Source: Chrysoporthe austroafricana (Eukaryota > Ascomycota > Sordariomycetes > Diaporthales > Cryphonectriaceae). From it: DNA of 64,000 nucleotides. The notes under the pieces were generated by a model that made no database searches, was not told the DNA's origin, and worked only from the letters and a program-made list of their open reading frames with translations. Below, piece by piece: positions 35,557-47,244 of the stretch (position 1 is the first letter of the stretch; the number at the start of each line of letters is the position of its first letter). Made by a program: the position numbers and the translations under genes. The stretch is taken from positions 1,426,001 through 1,490,000 of the forward strand of contig JYIP02000005.1 of the NCBI GenBank assembly GCA_001051155.2. The letters are read 5' to 3'.

Positions 35557-35643
35557 ATGTCGAGCAGCAGCAACCCCTCTGAGCCCGCTACTGGCGGTGG
35601 CTTCGACCTCCTGAGGAGGGCGACCCAGAAGATGATGTACAGG
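35557..35643 (+). other. Candidate coding first exon or short upstream ORF
   Basis: An ATG after a CT-rich leader starts a 29-codon frame with a natural-looking amino-acid mix (MSSSSNPSEPATGGGF, then DLLRRATQKMMYR). It ends exactly at a strong donor-like AG|GTAAGC, so the stop TAA would fall inside an intron. No continuing exon was found, and it does not splice in phase to the SCH9 start 1.8 kb away. It may be a short ORF in the SCH9 leader or the first exon of an unrecognised gene. Confidence 0.3.
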
Positions 35644-37462
35644 TAAGCGTCTTGTCCCTCGCCCGCCCTTCCACACCCGCCATCTCCACCTCCCCTCTGC
35701 TCAGTACTTCCACCACCCGCTGCCGCCTCTCGCGGTCCCATGCCCTCTGGGCTCGTGGTCGGCGCCATTCTTCCCACCTGCGCTTCCGCCCGTCGCCTTA
35801 TAGAGCCTGCCGCTGCGGCCCCAGAGCCACCTCCGGGTGGTGCCACGCCAGTGCGTCTAGTGAGCCTGGCAGCCGGCAGCCCTTCCCCTACTTTGGTGCT
35901 GTACCATGTACACGGGCGCGCACCACATGGTCGCAGGAATCCTTCCTGGTTATCCCGGCTGGGCAGGCACTGGCAGTGACAGCTCGAGGGTACCCACCGC
36001 GCGAACGATCGACACCGGCAGCGAGGCTGGCTGGCTGGCTGGCTGGCTGGCGGCGGAGGTCTGTGCCGCATGGGATCCGGGCCTTCTAGGCTTCGCAGAC
36101 GGCGCCCGCCGCCATTCAGACGCCTACGATCATCAGTCATGTCAGGCAACCGGCGGGGTGACAGGAGGTCACCGCCGGCTTCGCCTGTTCGGGCAATCCT
36201 GCTGTCGCTGCAACCCCCAAAAAAAGCACGCCCGTCTGCCCGTGTGGGGTCCCCCATTGCGGGCACCAGAACGTCATCTGAAGGCGCCCTCTCGATAACG
36301 GTCACATCAGCCTTGCTTCACCCCTGCACTGGTCTCTGCCCGACGGTACGGCGCTCGCCAGTCGAGGCATATCATCGCCAGTCGAGGCGAGGTGTCGAGG
36401 CCGATTCATGGGCCTGGCGCTACCGCACCTGCAATCCGCTGATTCCACACCTGACTCGGCCTAGGGCCGCTGTCTCAGGGCCCTCATCACCATCAACAGC
36501 CCTGCCGTTCCGGCTGCCGCGCCTAGTTGGCATTTCGGCACTGCGGGTTATCCCATCTATCATCGGATTTTTTTTCCCTCTTCCCGGGAGGGGGGGTGTC
36601 TGCCTGTCTTATCTGGACAACCCGCACTACGGACTTCCCGAAGCACCATCTGCGGGAGGAGACGCTCGGGCTTGCATTGGGCGCTGCACTTGCTCCCTCG
36701 CCCTGCATTCATTGCTGGCGCGTCTGTAACAAGTCTGGCCGGTAGGTCCTGTGTCGTGACTTGTGTGTGCGCGCGTGTGTGTGAACGCTGCACGCCTGTT
36801 GGGCCCCGAGGCAGCCCGTGGCGGCACCTTGTCCTCGCCCAGCTCGAACGCCATGGCCGACTGACGAGTTTGTCCGAAGAATGACTCGCTGACTGGCCGA
36901 CGCTTGTTTCAACTTCCTGCGCTCACCCCCCTCCCCTTCGTGCCGTGCGAGCAAACCCGCTAAGGCGCACCCCCACATGGAAAGTTCCCACTGCCATCGC
37001 AGACCACACAGGCGCAGCATCAAGGATGCTGGTCGTTGCGCACGGAGAGAAACTGGGAACAGCCGCGAAGAGATTTCAGATGTCACGCTTGTTACTGGCG
37101 CCCTGCCCGCCGCTCTTGCAGACAACGTTTTGCATGAATCTCCTGCAATTCGGCCCTGCCCCCAGTCTCCAGCGAGCCTCGGGCCCTGAAAGTCCCCTGG
37201 TCTACCGCAGGGTAGCGTGTCCCAGTCCAACAGCCTCCCCTAAAACCTCAAAGTGCCCCCCCAATTTACCACCTCGATGTCATAGACCCTCACCACCACC
37301 CCTCAATTGCTTAGCAATTTTTTCGCCCCATTTATTTCCCATCGTTTAAACCCCGACCCGATTCCGCACGAAAATCGTCATCACAAGCTCTCAAACCAGT
37401 GTCCATGCTGTCTTCCGACTTCTGCCGCTCCCCCTCCACCGCCGCCCACCACCACCGCCTGC
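35644..37462. other. Intergenic or SCH9 leader, no gene seen
   Basis: About 1.8 kb upstream of SCH9 with several overlapping GC-rich frames and no domain. It contains a GGCT tetranucleotide repeat (36,025-36,052). It may be partly transcribed as a long 5' UTR or leader intron. Confidence 0.4.
36025..36052. repeat. Tetranucleotide microsatellite (GGCT)
   Basis: Seven tandem GGCT units. Confidence 0.95.
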
Positions 37463-40225
37463 ATGCCAGAGTTTGCCATGGCCAGTCACGTTAACCAGAG
37501 CAGCAGGACTGCCACGGCAGAAAACGACGAGAGCGCAGACCAGATCGGTAACGACACCCCTCGGTCCGGCTTCGCTACCCCGGAGCCAGACCCTCAAGAT
37601 AAGCGGTTGCCCGGCATCATGAGCTATTTCGGCCAGGTTCGTCCAAGCTCTTTTCAGCGTTTGTGGTCAGGCACCTTTTCCGCGGCTCCGGGAGCTGCGG
37701 CCCAGTCTTCCTCCACTGCGCCTCAGTCACGGCAGGATCAGGAGCAGATGCCCCCTCCTTCTTCACAGTTGCCAGTCAGCCCCCCTGAGCCCGCCTCCCG
37801 CAAGTCGTCTGAAGAACAAGGCCCACCTCTCCTCCCTCATGAGAGGGTGGGAGTCCTTCCAGAAGATCAGCCGCCTCCTGAAGGAGGCGAGATTCACCCA
37901 TACCCTACCCCGCCCGCGTCTTCACGTTCTTCGTTGCGCGGTGCCAAAGTGGGTGAGAGCAGTGGCGAGGGGGCGAGACACGGGGCGGCGGCTTCTGCTG
38001 TCACTCCACCAAACGCATGCAAGATGGGCGCCACAGATTCCTCGAGTTTCAAGGGACGCAGAACCTCTGTGCTCGCACCGATGTCCTCCGCCCAGGTCAC
38101 GGAGTCCATCGCTCATGCTCGTCACTTCTCAAGCCCCGGTACCACCTTACAAAACTCACTAGCACACGAGCACCTCACTTCTGTCATGGGGGACGCAGTT
38201 TCGGAGGACCTTGCTTCTGTTCGTCGGCTGAAGGGGCTAACAAACGAGGGGGGTTCAAAGAGTGGCCAATCTACACCCGCCCGAGCACTGTCTACGGCCC
38301 AACCCAGTCGAAATGATGGTCATGAAGATCGGAGGACCAGCGACGAAAGCGCGAGTGCGACGGGAACCCAGACGCCCACTGGCTCGTCTGCGGCGACACA
38401 GGTACCAGCTGCGAAGGGCAAGCTCACAATCAAGATCAGCGAGGCAAGGGGCTTGAGAAAATGCCGAGCGCCCTACGTGGTTGCGGTCTTTCAGAAGAGC
38501 GAGCTGATTTCTGGAGCTCCGAGGCAAGATGAAGAGGACGAGGAGACGGCCGTCTCTAATGTCGCCATGGGAGGTGTTCCGATTCAACGTCAAGGGAGCG
38601 ATTCGGGCCGGACGCCGATGGCCATTCCCATGAGGAGCCGCCAGAGCAGCAACACCAGCATTGGAGAATTCAACAGCTTCCGCAACCGGACCCAGCGGCG
38701 GTCCTTCACGAACCCAAAGTGGGACGCTGAGGCGGTCTTGTGAGTGGATAGGTCCGCGCCGAGGGAGTAGAGCAGCAGCTGACAAGAACTTAGTGATGTC
38801 GTCGATAAAGACATGCTCGTTGATATCTCCGTTTACGATCACGGCGCGAAAGGCGAGGAATTCCTGGGACATGTCGATTTCCAGGCGCGCAAACCGGACA
38901 GTCAGGAGCCGATCCGGGGCTGGTTCAGCCTCAAAGGCCACGCAGACACGATGGAAGAGAACGCACCAACCGGTGAACTATACGTTGAGGCCCTATACCA
39001 AGGAGGTGACAAGCGACACTACGGCCCCGAAGATTTTACGATCCTTAGGTTGATCGGGAAGGGCACCTTTGGTCAGGTCTACCAAGTGAGGAAAAGGGAT
39101 ACCGGGCGGATATATGCTATGAAGGTGCTTTCGAAGAAAGTAATCGTGCAGAAGAAAGAGGTGGCTCATACCGTCGGCGAAAGGAACATTCTGGTTCGGA
39201 CTGCGACTTCGGAGTCGCCATTCATCGTGGGGCTCAAGTTCTCGTTCCAGACACCCTCTGACCTCTATCTCGTGACGGACTACATGTCTGGAGGAGAGCT
39301 ATTCTGGCATCTCCAGAAGGAGGGGCGTTTCGACGAGAAGCGAGCTAAGTTCTACATCGCAGAGCTCATCCTCGCGATTGAGCATTTGCACAAGAACGAC
39401 ATTGTCTACCGGGATTTGAAGCCGGAGAACATCCTCCTGGACGCGAATGGCCACATCGCGCTCTGCGACTTCGGCCTGTCGAAGGCCAATCTAACGAAGA
39501 ACGACACCACCAACACCTTCTGTGGAACAACCGAGTACCTGGCGCCAGAGGTGCTACTGGACGAGGCAGGCTACACCAAAATGGTCGACTTCTGGTCTCT
39601 GGGCGTGCTCGTCTTTGAGATGTGTTGCGGCTGGAGCCCCTTCTACGCCGAGGATACGCAACAGATGTACAAGAATATCGCATTTGGCAAGGTCAGGTTT
39701 CCAAGAGATACACTGTCTCTCGAGGGCCGAAACTTTGTCAAAGGCCTATTGAACAGGAACGCAAAGCACCGCCTGGGCGCTAATGATGATGCGGAGGAGC
39801 TGAAGCGGCATCCGTTCTTCAACGACATCGACTGGAACGCTCTATCTAACAAGCTGATCACACCACCTTTCAAGCCGAGTCTGAAGTCCGACACAGATGT
39901 TTCTTACTTCGACCCCGAATTTACGAACGCTCTAGACCAAAACGGGTCGCTCAACGAGCGAGCAGCGGCCCTGGCTCGGGGCTTCGCAACGTCGACACCC
40001 CTCTCACCTTCTGTTCAGGCGAATTTCCAAGGCTTCACGTTTGTTGACGAGAGTGCGCTGGACGAACACATGGCGGACAGAATCATGGACGATGAGATGG
40101 ATGTCGATCAGAGCAAGGATCACGACTGGGATGAGCTGGATGACGTTGCAGCCCAGAAGTCAAATCGAATGAGCGGTGTCCGTACCAACGACGACCTCGT
40201 GGGCACTTCGGATTTTGATATGTGA
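37463..40225 (+). CDS. SCH9: AGC kinase SCH9 (C2 domain plus S6K-type kinase)
   Basis: 902-residue kinase, exons 37463-38739 and 38794-40225. Layout: a long Ser/Pro-rich N-terminus including PRSGFATPEPDPQDKRLPG; a C2 domain (about 315-470) with KLTIKISEARGL and VDISVYDHGAKGEEFLGHVDF; a kinase domain (about 507-766) with GKGTFGQVYQ, AMKVL, YRDLKPEN, DFG and the T-loop NTFCGTTEYLAPE; and a C-tail with the turn motif TSTPLSPS and hydrophobic motif FQGFTF (about 837). In yeast, TORC1 phosphorylates Sch9 on the tail and Sch9 controls ribosome biogenesis, stress and lifespan. The start could also be the ATG at 37478, which has a better context. The leader is long and contains a candidate short ORF at 35,557. 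Confidence 0.92.
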
Positions 40226-42145
40226 TGAGGGGCATTGACGGCCAGATCTCTTTAAGCTTTCCAAAGTTTCCAATTCTTCGGTTACTAAAAAAAAAAGGGC
40301 GAATAGGGTCTCGCGTGCGTTCATGAGATAAGTACGCATCGTGCATTTGCATATGGGCGGTTGAAGCACCTGCATTTGGCAAAACAGAAAAGATGCAGCA
40401 AATATGGCCTCGGCGTTTAGGGTCTGGAAACAGAGGGTGTCTCCCTAGGCGAGCGGAAATGAGTTCGCCAAGCGGGCGCTGTCAAGGAGGGTTGAATGAT
40501 GGCTTTAGCTTTGCTTCGAGAAGCATGCTTCGGACGAGAATGATTAGCTTGGCCCCATGGGGCCAAACAGGGCGGGATTTGGCGGTGGCGACCACGATGA
40601 GGAGACCAGGCTTGATTGTCTGCGTGTCTTCAAGACGAACGAGGCTGTCCTCATGCATCAGCCCTCGCCACGAGGGAGCGGGGGCCATATGAGTAGCAAG
40701 TATGTGGTTTGGTATCTATGCTTATGCCCTTCCAGGAGCATGATACCAGCATCTAGCATCTAGTTGCAGTTTGAAAAGGGACAAGCACTGCCTCCAGTGG
40801 TAATGCATAATTATGTTGTCATGCTCAACGGAGCATTTGGAATCCTGCGCATGCGTCCCAAGTAAATAAAGACCGCCTCCTGCGGTCCAATGCATTGCCG
40901 TGTCCAAATACCCTATTTTCACTCCCCACGGCCGTCCCCGGCGAAGACCTGGCTCTGCTTGTGACATGCCAGGGCTGTTATCGTGCCCTCGCAACCTTCC
41001 CTCGGGTACAGTTGACGTGTACGCCTGCTTCACCCCAGTGGGTACAGTCCCACCCGCACGTTGTCAGACCCGACACCCTGCAGCAGAGCCGGACTCAAGG
41101 AAGAAGAGGTCTGGCAGAGGGGAACACCCCCTTTTCCAGGACCGCGAGGCACACGACGACACCGTGATGGCCAACGGTGAGCAGGTGGGTTCCGGAGGAC
41201 CGGAGGAGTGGAGGGGGGGTGGTTTAATGGTGCCGGGGCAGACTTCGCTCGGCTGTACCCTAGTTTCTCCGAGGCTGCCGGTGGTGGCGGTCTCTTGCTC
41301 TCTCGGAAAAAGATATTCGCCCGTGGGGGTTGGTCTGGGAGCTCTCTCCCTCCGGCCCGTTGCTTGATGAGGTGTCCGGCCCATTGATCGGTGATTAGCT
41401 GCAGAGGGCTCCACCGTCCCCCCGCGTGCGCCGGTGGGGGATGGGTGTGTCTACCTCTCGAGATTGTGTCTTGCGCCCTGCACTGCTGTGGCACCACCAC
41501 CTCCTCCTCCCTCTCTAGCCCAGGAGGAGTTGGGTCTGGCTTGTTATCCTGGCTGTCTTGCTGCTGTGTGGTAAGTATACTCCCGCTCCTGCGGAGACTA
41601 CTTGGGTGAGTTGGTGCATCAAAGGCTTCGGGATGTTACAGCGGCACAGTATAGAAGTTGTGCATATATGTGATTCGACGGAGAGAACACGTGTCGGATT
41701 ATCACTTAGCAGAAGAAATGGCAGATTCGAGTGCTTTTTGTTAGATGCCCAGGAATGAATCTCAGAGCGAGGGCAGTGGTGGGAGCCGTGACACGGCTTA
41801 GTAACGTCTTGCGCACCAGCTTCACGAGAAAGGCTTCGTTTCCATAAATATCATTAGATTCGAGATTTCCACCTATTGCCACATCTGGGTGCCTGCTGGT
41901 AACCCTACCATCCTGGGATATCGCAATCTATCGCACTTTTGCCCCAGACGCCTACCTCGTCCTCGTGGCCCAGAATGGCATGAGTGATACGCCGAGAAAG
42001 AGACCTTCGTGCGTCCTTGCGATACCGTCCGTCAACAGAGGAAATCAACGCTAGAAATCCTTTAAGATGTGCTCCTCCATCATATGTGACACGAGCCGGC
42101 TCCTCACTCGCCCCTCGGCTACTGTTCCCGACCTGCTCGGCTAGA
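40226..42145. other. Intergenic, no gene seen
   Basis: About 1.9 kb between convergent SCH9 and cyclin genes, holding their 3' UTRs. Frames on both strands around 41.0-41.5 kb lack any recognisable motif. Confidence 0.4.
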
Positions 42146-43719
42146 TTACGATTCTCGCACTTCACCTTCGTCCTCGTCAGACAGTCGCGCCCGCTTCTGG
42201 TCTCTGTCTGTGGGCCCCTCGTCCAGCTCCGCCGCCGGGCTCCTCCTTTTCGCTCCTGGCGATCTCAGACCGTTGCTGGTGCCGTTCGTCCTGTCATCGT
42301 GATGATTGTGGTGGTTTGGCGCAGTCTTGAGAGTAGCCTCGGCGTCTCCTTTAGATAGAGACATATCCATGTCCATAGACCCGTCGTCGAGTTCTGTCTT
42401 GCTATCGGCCCTGCCGTTCTCGTCGTCGTCCCGCTCGGCCCTGCCCTGGTTCCGGGCTCGTGGGCTCTGCGTCCCGCCGCGGTCCGTGTCCATGGGTGTG
42501 CCGTTGTGACTGGATCCACCCTCGGTCTGACTTGGAAAGTCCCGGCCTCTCCTAGTGTTCTCGAGGCTGAAGGCTGGCGATCCTTGGTACCGCGAGTCTG
42601 ACTTCCGAAGAGGGTTCTCTGAGTAGAAGTCCATCACCACGCTGATGGCCGATTGCAAGAGCGACTCGTCGCCCTTCAGCACCCGCCACCAGGCCTCCCC
42701 ATCCTTGTCGTCCTCGATCTTCTCGCCAAGCGAGACCGTCGCGAAGTAGATAGCGCTGATGGCGACCTCCCTCGCGTTCATGAGCAGCGGGAGCACCGTC
42801 AAGGCCGAGTCGCAGCAGTATGCCCAAGCCGCGTCTCGGATCGGCCTGTGGTGGAGCATGTCCAATTGAGTCAGGCACTCGTACAGCCGCTGGTAGGGGT
42901 TGTCCACCATCAGGTCGAAGGTCAACATTTCCAGCATCATCTCTTCGTGCATCAGGATGCTGTCCCGCCATTTCCAGTACTCCTTGCTCTGCTCGTCCAC
43001 GACCAGTTTGGGGTTCTTTTGCGCCACCCTGACCACGGCGTAGATCAGGTCCTTCGTCTTTCGGCAGTTTTCTTCGGTTTTGTTTGCCAGAAAGAGGGCT
43101 GTCGCCGCGATATTCTGTTCCAATAGCGACTGCATTAGCCTCATCGCGATTCGGAAAGGAGAACGCGGGAGAGGGCGGGAACAGCGACGGCGAGCGCATC
43201 GCATCGCAATCCTAGCCATAGCGTGACACGACGACTGCGGGAGAGACTCACGTAGTGATGTATGCCTCCCTTCTCCTCAACCATGCTGCAGCGCATGTAG
43301 AAGCGATGAAAGAACACGGATGCGACCCAGAGCGTAGTTTGCGGCAGCTCTATCATAGCCCCGGCCTGGTATATGAAGTTCACGCCTTTTGCCCTCCGCA
43401 GCCTCTCGTCGGCCGGCGTGAGGCCATCCACGATACTAGGAGAGCTGAGGGCCTCGTCTGTAGTGAAGTACCACTGGCTAGCTCGCGGTCGCGGCGCGCC
43501 CGCTGGCGAGGGGTGGGCTGGGGACGGCGCGCCTCGTCGGGATTGTGGTGGCAGCGAGGACGTGCGCGAGGAGTGTGTTGGTGGCGAGGGGACTGCGGGC
43601 GGGACATCGCGCCGGCTCGAGGGCGACTTGGACGGGCGGGCGGCGACGGCTGGCTTGGTGGGAAGTGAGGGCGGCTGATAGCCTTCGCGAGGCGGTCGAT
43701 ATCTGTCGATACTCGCCAT
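42146..43719 (-). CDS. Transcription-associated cyclin, Pch1/cyclin K/T-like
   Basis: 478-residue cyclin, exons 43719-43252 and 43114-42146 on the minus strand. The N-terminal 80 residues are Pro/Ser/Arg-rich. The cyclin box starts with RAKGVNFIYQAGAMIELPQTT-like sequence, then FFHRFYMRCS and, across the splice, GIHHY|NIAATALFLANKTEENCRK. It continues with YWKWRDSILMHEEMMLEMLTFDLMVDNPY and a second fold to about residue 380. The C-tail is acidic and charged with stretches of Asp, Arg and His and ends in a KRARLSDEDE segment. This is the cyclin of a CDK that phosphorylates the RNA polymerase II tail (Cdk9 or CTDK type); Pch1 seems the better match than Ctk2 but this is not certain. The 137-bp intron is longer than most here. 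Confidence 0.88.
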
Positions 43720-44160
43720 TGCAGACGGGGGTGGGGCTTCACCACATGAACCAAGCTGACTGAGGACGGCGATTGGCTGGTGTCTGGGATGATAGGCTGA
43801 ACCACGATGCAGGACTGGGGTCGAGGGCGAGGGCGAGGGCGAGGGAGAGAAAGAAAAGTTGGAATGATGAAAGAGGAACGAATCGAAGTGGTGTTGAAAG
43901 AGGGTCGGCGATCGACTCCAAAGGTGGGCCAGGTTTGTCGCCCGGCGCGAGCCCCTGTCGCTCAAGCTGCGGGTCCAAGGTTCCAACGCAGCAGCCCGGA
44001 AGTTTCTCAACAACGCGGCAGGCAAGACACCACCTTTCAGCCGCCCGCCCTCCTTGAGCGTCTCGAACTGGACCTCAGCCCTTTCTTGTTCTTGCAGGGC
44101 CGGACGAGACCAGCCATACTTACCTACGCCTCGCTGCAAGGGCTCGGTCACGTCGCCAAG
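43720..44160. promoter_or_regulatory. Short divergent promoter of the cyclin and PRP4 genes
   Basis: Only 440 bp separate the two start codons. It has a GAGGGC hexamer repeat near 43,822 and a pyrimidine-rich tract ending in CAG at 44,098 that looks like a splice acceptor, so PRP4 may have a further 5' exon or a spliced leader here. Confidence 0.5.
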
Positions 44161-45839
44161 ATGATGCACCCTTCGAGGAAGGCGTATGTGGAGGACCAGA
44201 TGGACGAGGTGAGGAGACCTGCCCAGCGCTTCACGAGGCTGTTTGTGCTCAACAAAACTACACAGCGCGCGGCTCGACTGACTGAATCTCCTCTGTGCAG
44301 GACAGGGGGATGAGTATTGATGAAGTTCGTAAGTGCGAGCTCTCTCAGCCTCCGCGGGCGTCGCTGACCAGCAGTCTAGCAACTGATTACAACTATGACC
44401 TCGCAACCGGCGAGAATGCCTCGGCGCTGCTGTCCCAGTTTGAGCGCAAGCGGCTCGCGGCGCGCATCGCCGTCCCCACGAACGATGAGGCCATCAAGGC
44501 TATGCTACGCGAGAGGGGCGTGCCGATCACTCTCTTCGGCGAGAACAACCCTGCCGACCGCCGCGAGCGGCTGAGGGAGATCCTGACGACGGAGACTGAG
44601 CAGGCCAAGGCTCAAGGCCAGGAGGGTGCCGATGTGGACATGGAAGACGCGTCGGAGGACGAAGATGAGGAGGAGCAAGACGAGGAGTACTACACGCGAG
44701 GCGACGACGAACTGCTGCAAGCCCGGATCGAGGTCGCCAAATACTCACTCCCGCGGGCGAAGCGGCGCGTGCAGTTCCAACGAGAGGAGGCCAAGATACC
44801 ACTCCGGACGCACGTCAAGCACCGGAAGCAGATCAAGGAGAAGCTGCAGGACTTTGAGCTGCAGAGCTCGCAGGTCGGGGGCCAGAGGTACCTGAGCGTG
44901 GTCAGGCTCGCGCCCGAGGGGCAGCTCTGTGCCACGGGGGACTGGGGTGGCAGCCTGAAGGTCCTCTCGACGCCCGAGCTTGAGGTCAAGAAGACACTCA
45001 GAGGACACACTGCCAAGATCGGCGGGGTCGACTGGTTCCCCGGGTCGGCGAGCCCGGGGAGCGACACGGTCCGGCTGGCATCCTCGTCGGCAGATGGTAG
45101 TGTCCACCTGTGGTCGCTCGAGCGGGACACGCCACTCTCCTCACTCGCGCAGGCCGGCGGGACCAAAGTCAACAAGATCGGGTTTCACCCGTCCGGTCAG
45201 TTCCTGGCTGCTGCCTGCGACGATACGACATGGAAACTCTACGATGTAGCCACCGGCAGCGAGATCTTGTGCCAGGAAGGGCATTCGAGGGCGGTCATGA
45301 CAGTCAGCTTCCAGTCCGAGGGTGCACTGGTCGCCACGGCAGGGATGGATAGTATTGGCCGAGTGTGGGATCTAAGGAGCGGCCGCACGATCATGTTGTG
45401 CGAGGGCCACATTCAGCCCATTACGTCGTCGAGCTGGATAGACGGCCACCGAATACTCTCTGGGTCCCTCGATGGGTTCGTGAAGGTGTGGGATGTCCGC
45501 AAAGCACAGTCAGGCGGAAACCTGGCAGGAAATACCTCCGGCGTGACGGACCTGCGGGTTTTCAGGGGTTTTGACGATCCTGTGGAGGGCGAGCCCCCGG
45601 GCCAAGACGACAAGGGCGCGCAGATGCCAAAGAAGTCGGCTACGTTCTTTGCATCGTGTGGGTTCGACCGGAAGGTCAATGTGTACTCGATGGACGACTA
45701 CTCTCTGATCAGCTCTCTCGAGTCTCATACAGCGCCGGTCAGCTCTGTTGACATCTCGAGGGACGGCAGGTGGATCGTGTCTGGCAGTCATGACAGGACA
45801 ATCAAGCTCTGGGCGCGCAATGAGATGGAGGCTCTATAG
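44161..45839 (+). CDS. PRP4: U4/U6 small nuclear ribonucleoprotein Prp4 (WD40)
   Basis: 511-residue spliceosomal protein, exons 44161-44208, 44301-44328 and 44380-45839; the middle exon has 28 bases. The N-terminus HPSRKAYVEDQMDE is a Prp4 signature. Next comes the PRP4/SFM region (ENASALLSQFERKRLAARI, then TNDEAIKAMLRERG and ITLFGE), an acidic Asp/Glu stretch (about 115-140) and seven WD40 blades (about 215-511) such as LRGHTAKIGGVDWFPG and VSSVDISRDGRWIVSGSHD. Prp4 binds Prp3 in the U4/U6.U5 tri-snRNP. An acceptor-like site at 44,098 leaves room for an additional upstream exon, so the start is less sure than the rest. Confidence 0.9.
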
Positions 45840-47244
45840 AAAAACCCGCGACGAGGGGAGAACGTGTCAAGATACCCAGCACAATGCGACCGGAGGCCGG
45901 TTCATCACGGAAAAGGAAATTTGCGCCACAGCGACGCGTCGACCCTGCTCACGTCGCACTCAGGTCCTCGGTCCTTGAACTAGGTCCGCACCTGGCCCTT
46001 AGTCCACCGCGAAGGGCCTGAGCTTCCCGTATATTCTACCCGTCGACGAGCATGTGTCAATATTGTGTCTGAAATAGTATCCGCCTCAGACCAGCGGTCT
46101 GGCCTCCGGTAGAAGCTGTAGTGAAATGGAGGGCAGCCTATCTGCTGTAGGCGGCGCACTAGCCGATAGAAAGCGCCGAGATCAGCAGGCCTGAGTGGTT
46201 AGGGCCTGCTGTCGTTCGACAGAAGATACTCATCCACTGAAATTATTGGTCGATAGGAGATGTTCGACGAGGTGTCACGGTGTCATCCAACCTAGAGTCC
46301 TGGGAGGGGAAGCGCGATCGATAACACCCAGACCCGACTGGACCCGACGCGATGCTAGTGAGACCATCTACAGATGCGTACGAAGGGAGGGGGGCGGCAC
46401 TGTCCATGGTAGAGGATGCCTCTTGTCGCATGTGGAAGCTGACGGCCAGACGAGGTCGAGAGGAACAGACAGGAACAGGCGAGTGGGCCGGGCCAGGCGA
46501 GGCCGAGCCAAGGCTCGCAGGGCCGAGTGCAGCCTGAACGTGGAAGGTCCCACTGGGACGGCCCTGTTTGTCTTGCGGGGTTGCCCACTCCGTGGGGCCC
46601 AGCGCGGGCCGCCTGGAACCTTGGCAATCAAAATCAGACCAGGCCTTGGAAAGGCCGCCCTGGCGCCCTGGCATGACAGGGCCTCCACCCGCTGGCTCCA
46701 GTGGGCCTCTCACTAAGTACCCGGTCACCAGCCGCCAGTACCCAGTAATAGTAATAGCACTACGTATTGCAGAGTAGTGGTCCTCCCAGCGCCGTCAGCC
46801 ACTGCCCCAATTTAAAAATTACCCCAGGCTCAGCCCCACAATTCGTCCATGTAGGAACGGGCATGTGCCATTTATTCCTCCCCTCCCAACTTCTCTCCTG
46901 ACTTCCTCCCAAGCGACTTGCTCAGCAGACCACGACACCAACGACAACCAGCAGAATCGACCACTATTCCCTCGCAAATGCATACCAGTAACGATACTCA
47001 ATCCTCCTTCTCATTCTCCTTCTTCAAGTATCAGATGCGCGTCCAGTGCCGCCAGAGACCCTCCCGAAACGAGTTCGCCGACTGCCGCAAGGACCCGGAA
47101 GCCCGCCGCGGTGCGCCTTGAACGGCCACACGACAAGGCCACGACGACACACGGCGTCTACGCCCGCGATCGGCCGTCCCCGATAGATAGATCCCGCCCA
47201 CGAAGAAGCGCCGTCGCCGCCCTCGCGACGCCCCGCCCCCCAGC
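45840..47244. other. Intergenic, no gene seen
   Basis: 1.4 kb holding the PRP4 3' flank and the PSK1-like promoter and leader. Opposite-strand frames around 46.2-46.7 kb carry no motif. Confidence 0.45.

Noticed and set aside
35265..36305. 346-codon minus-strand frame
   Set aside because: Antisense to a pyrimidine-rich leader and the candidate short ORF; the composition is a shadow of GC-rich sequence and no motif is seen.
46195..46728. Opposing frames of 160-170 codons between PRP4 and the S6 kinase gene
   Set aside because: Mutual shadows on both strands with no recognisable features.
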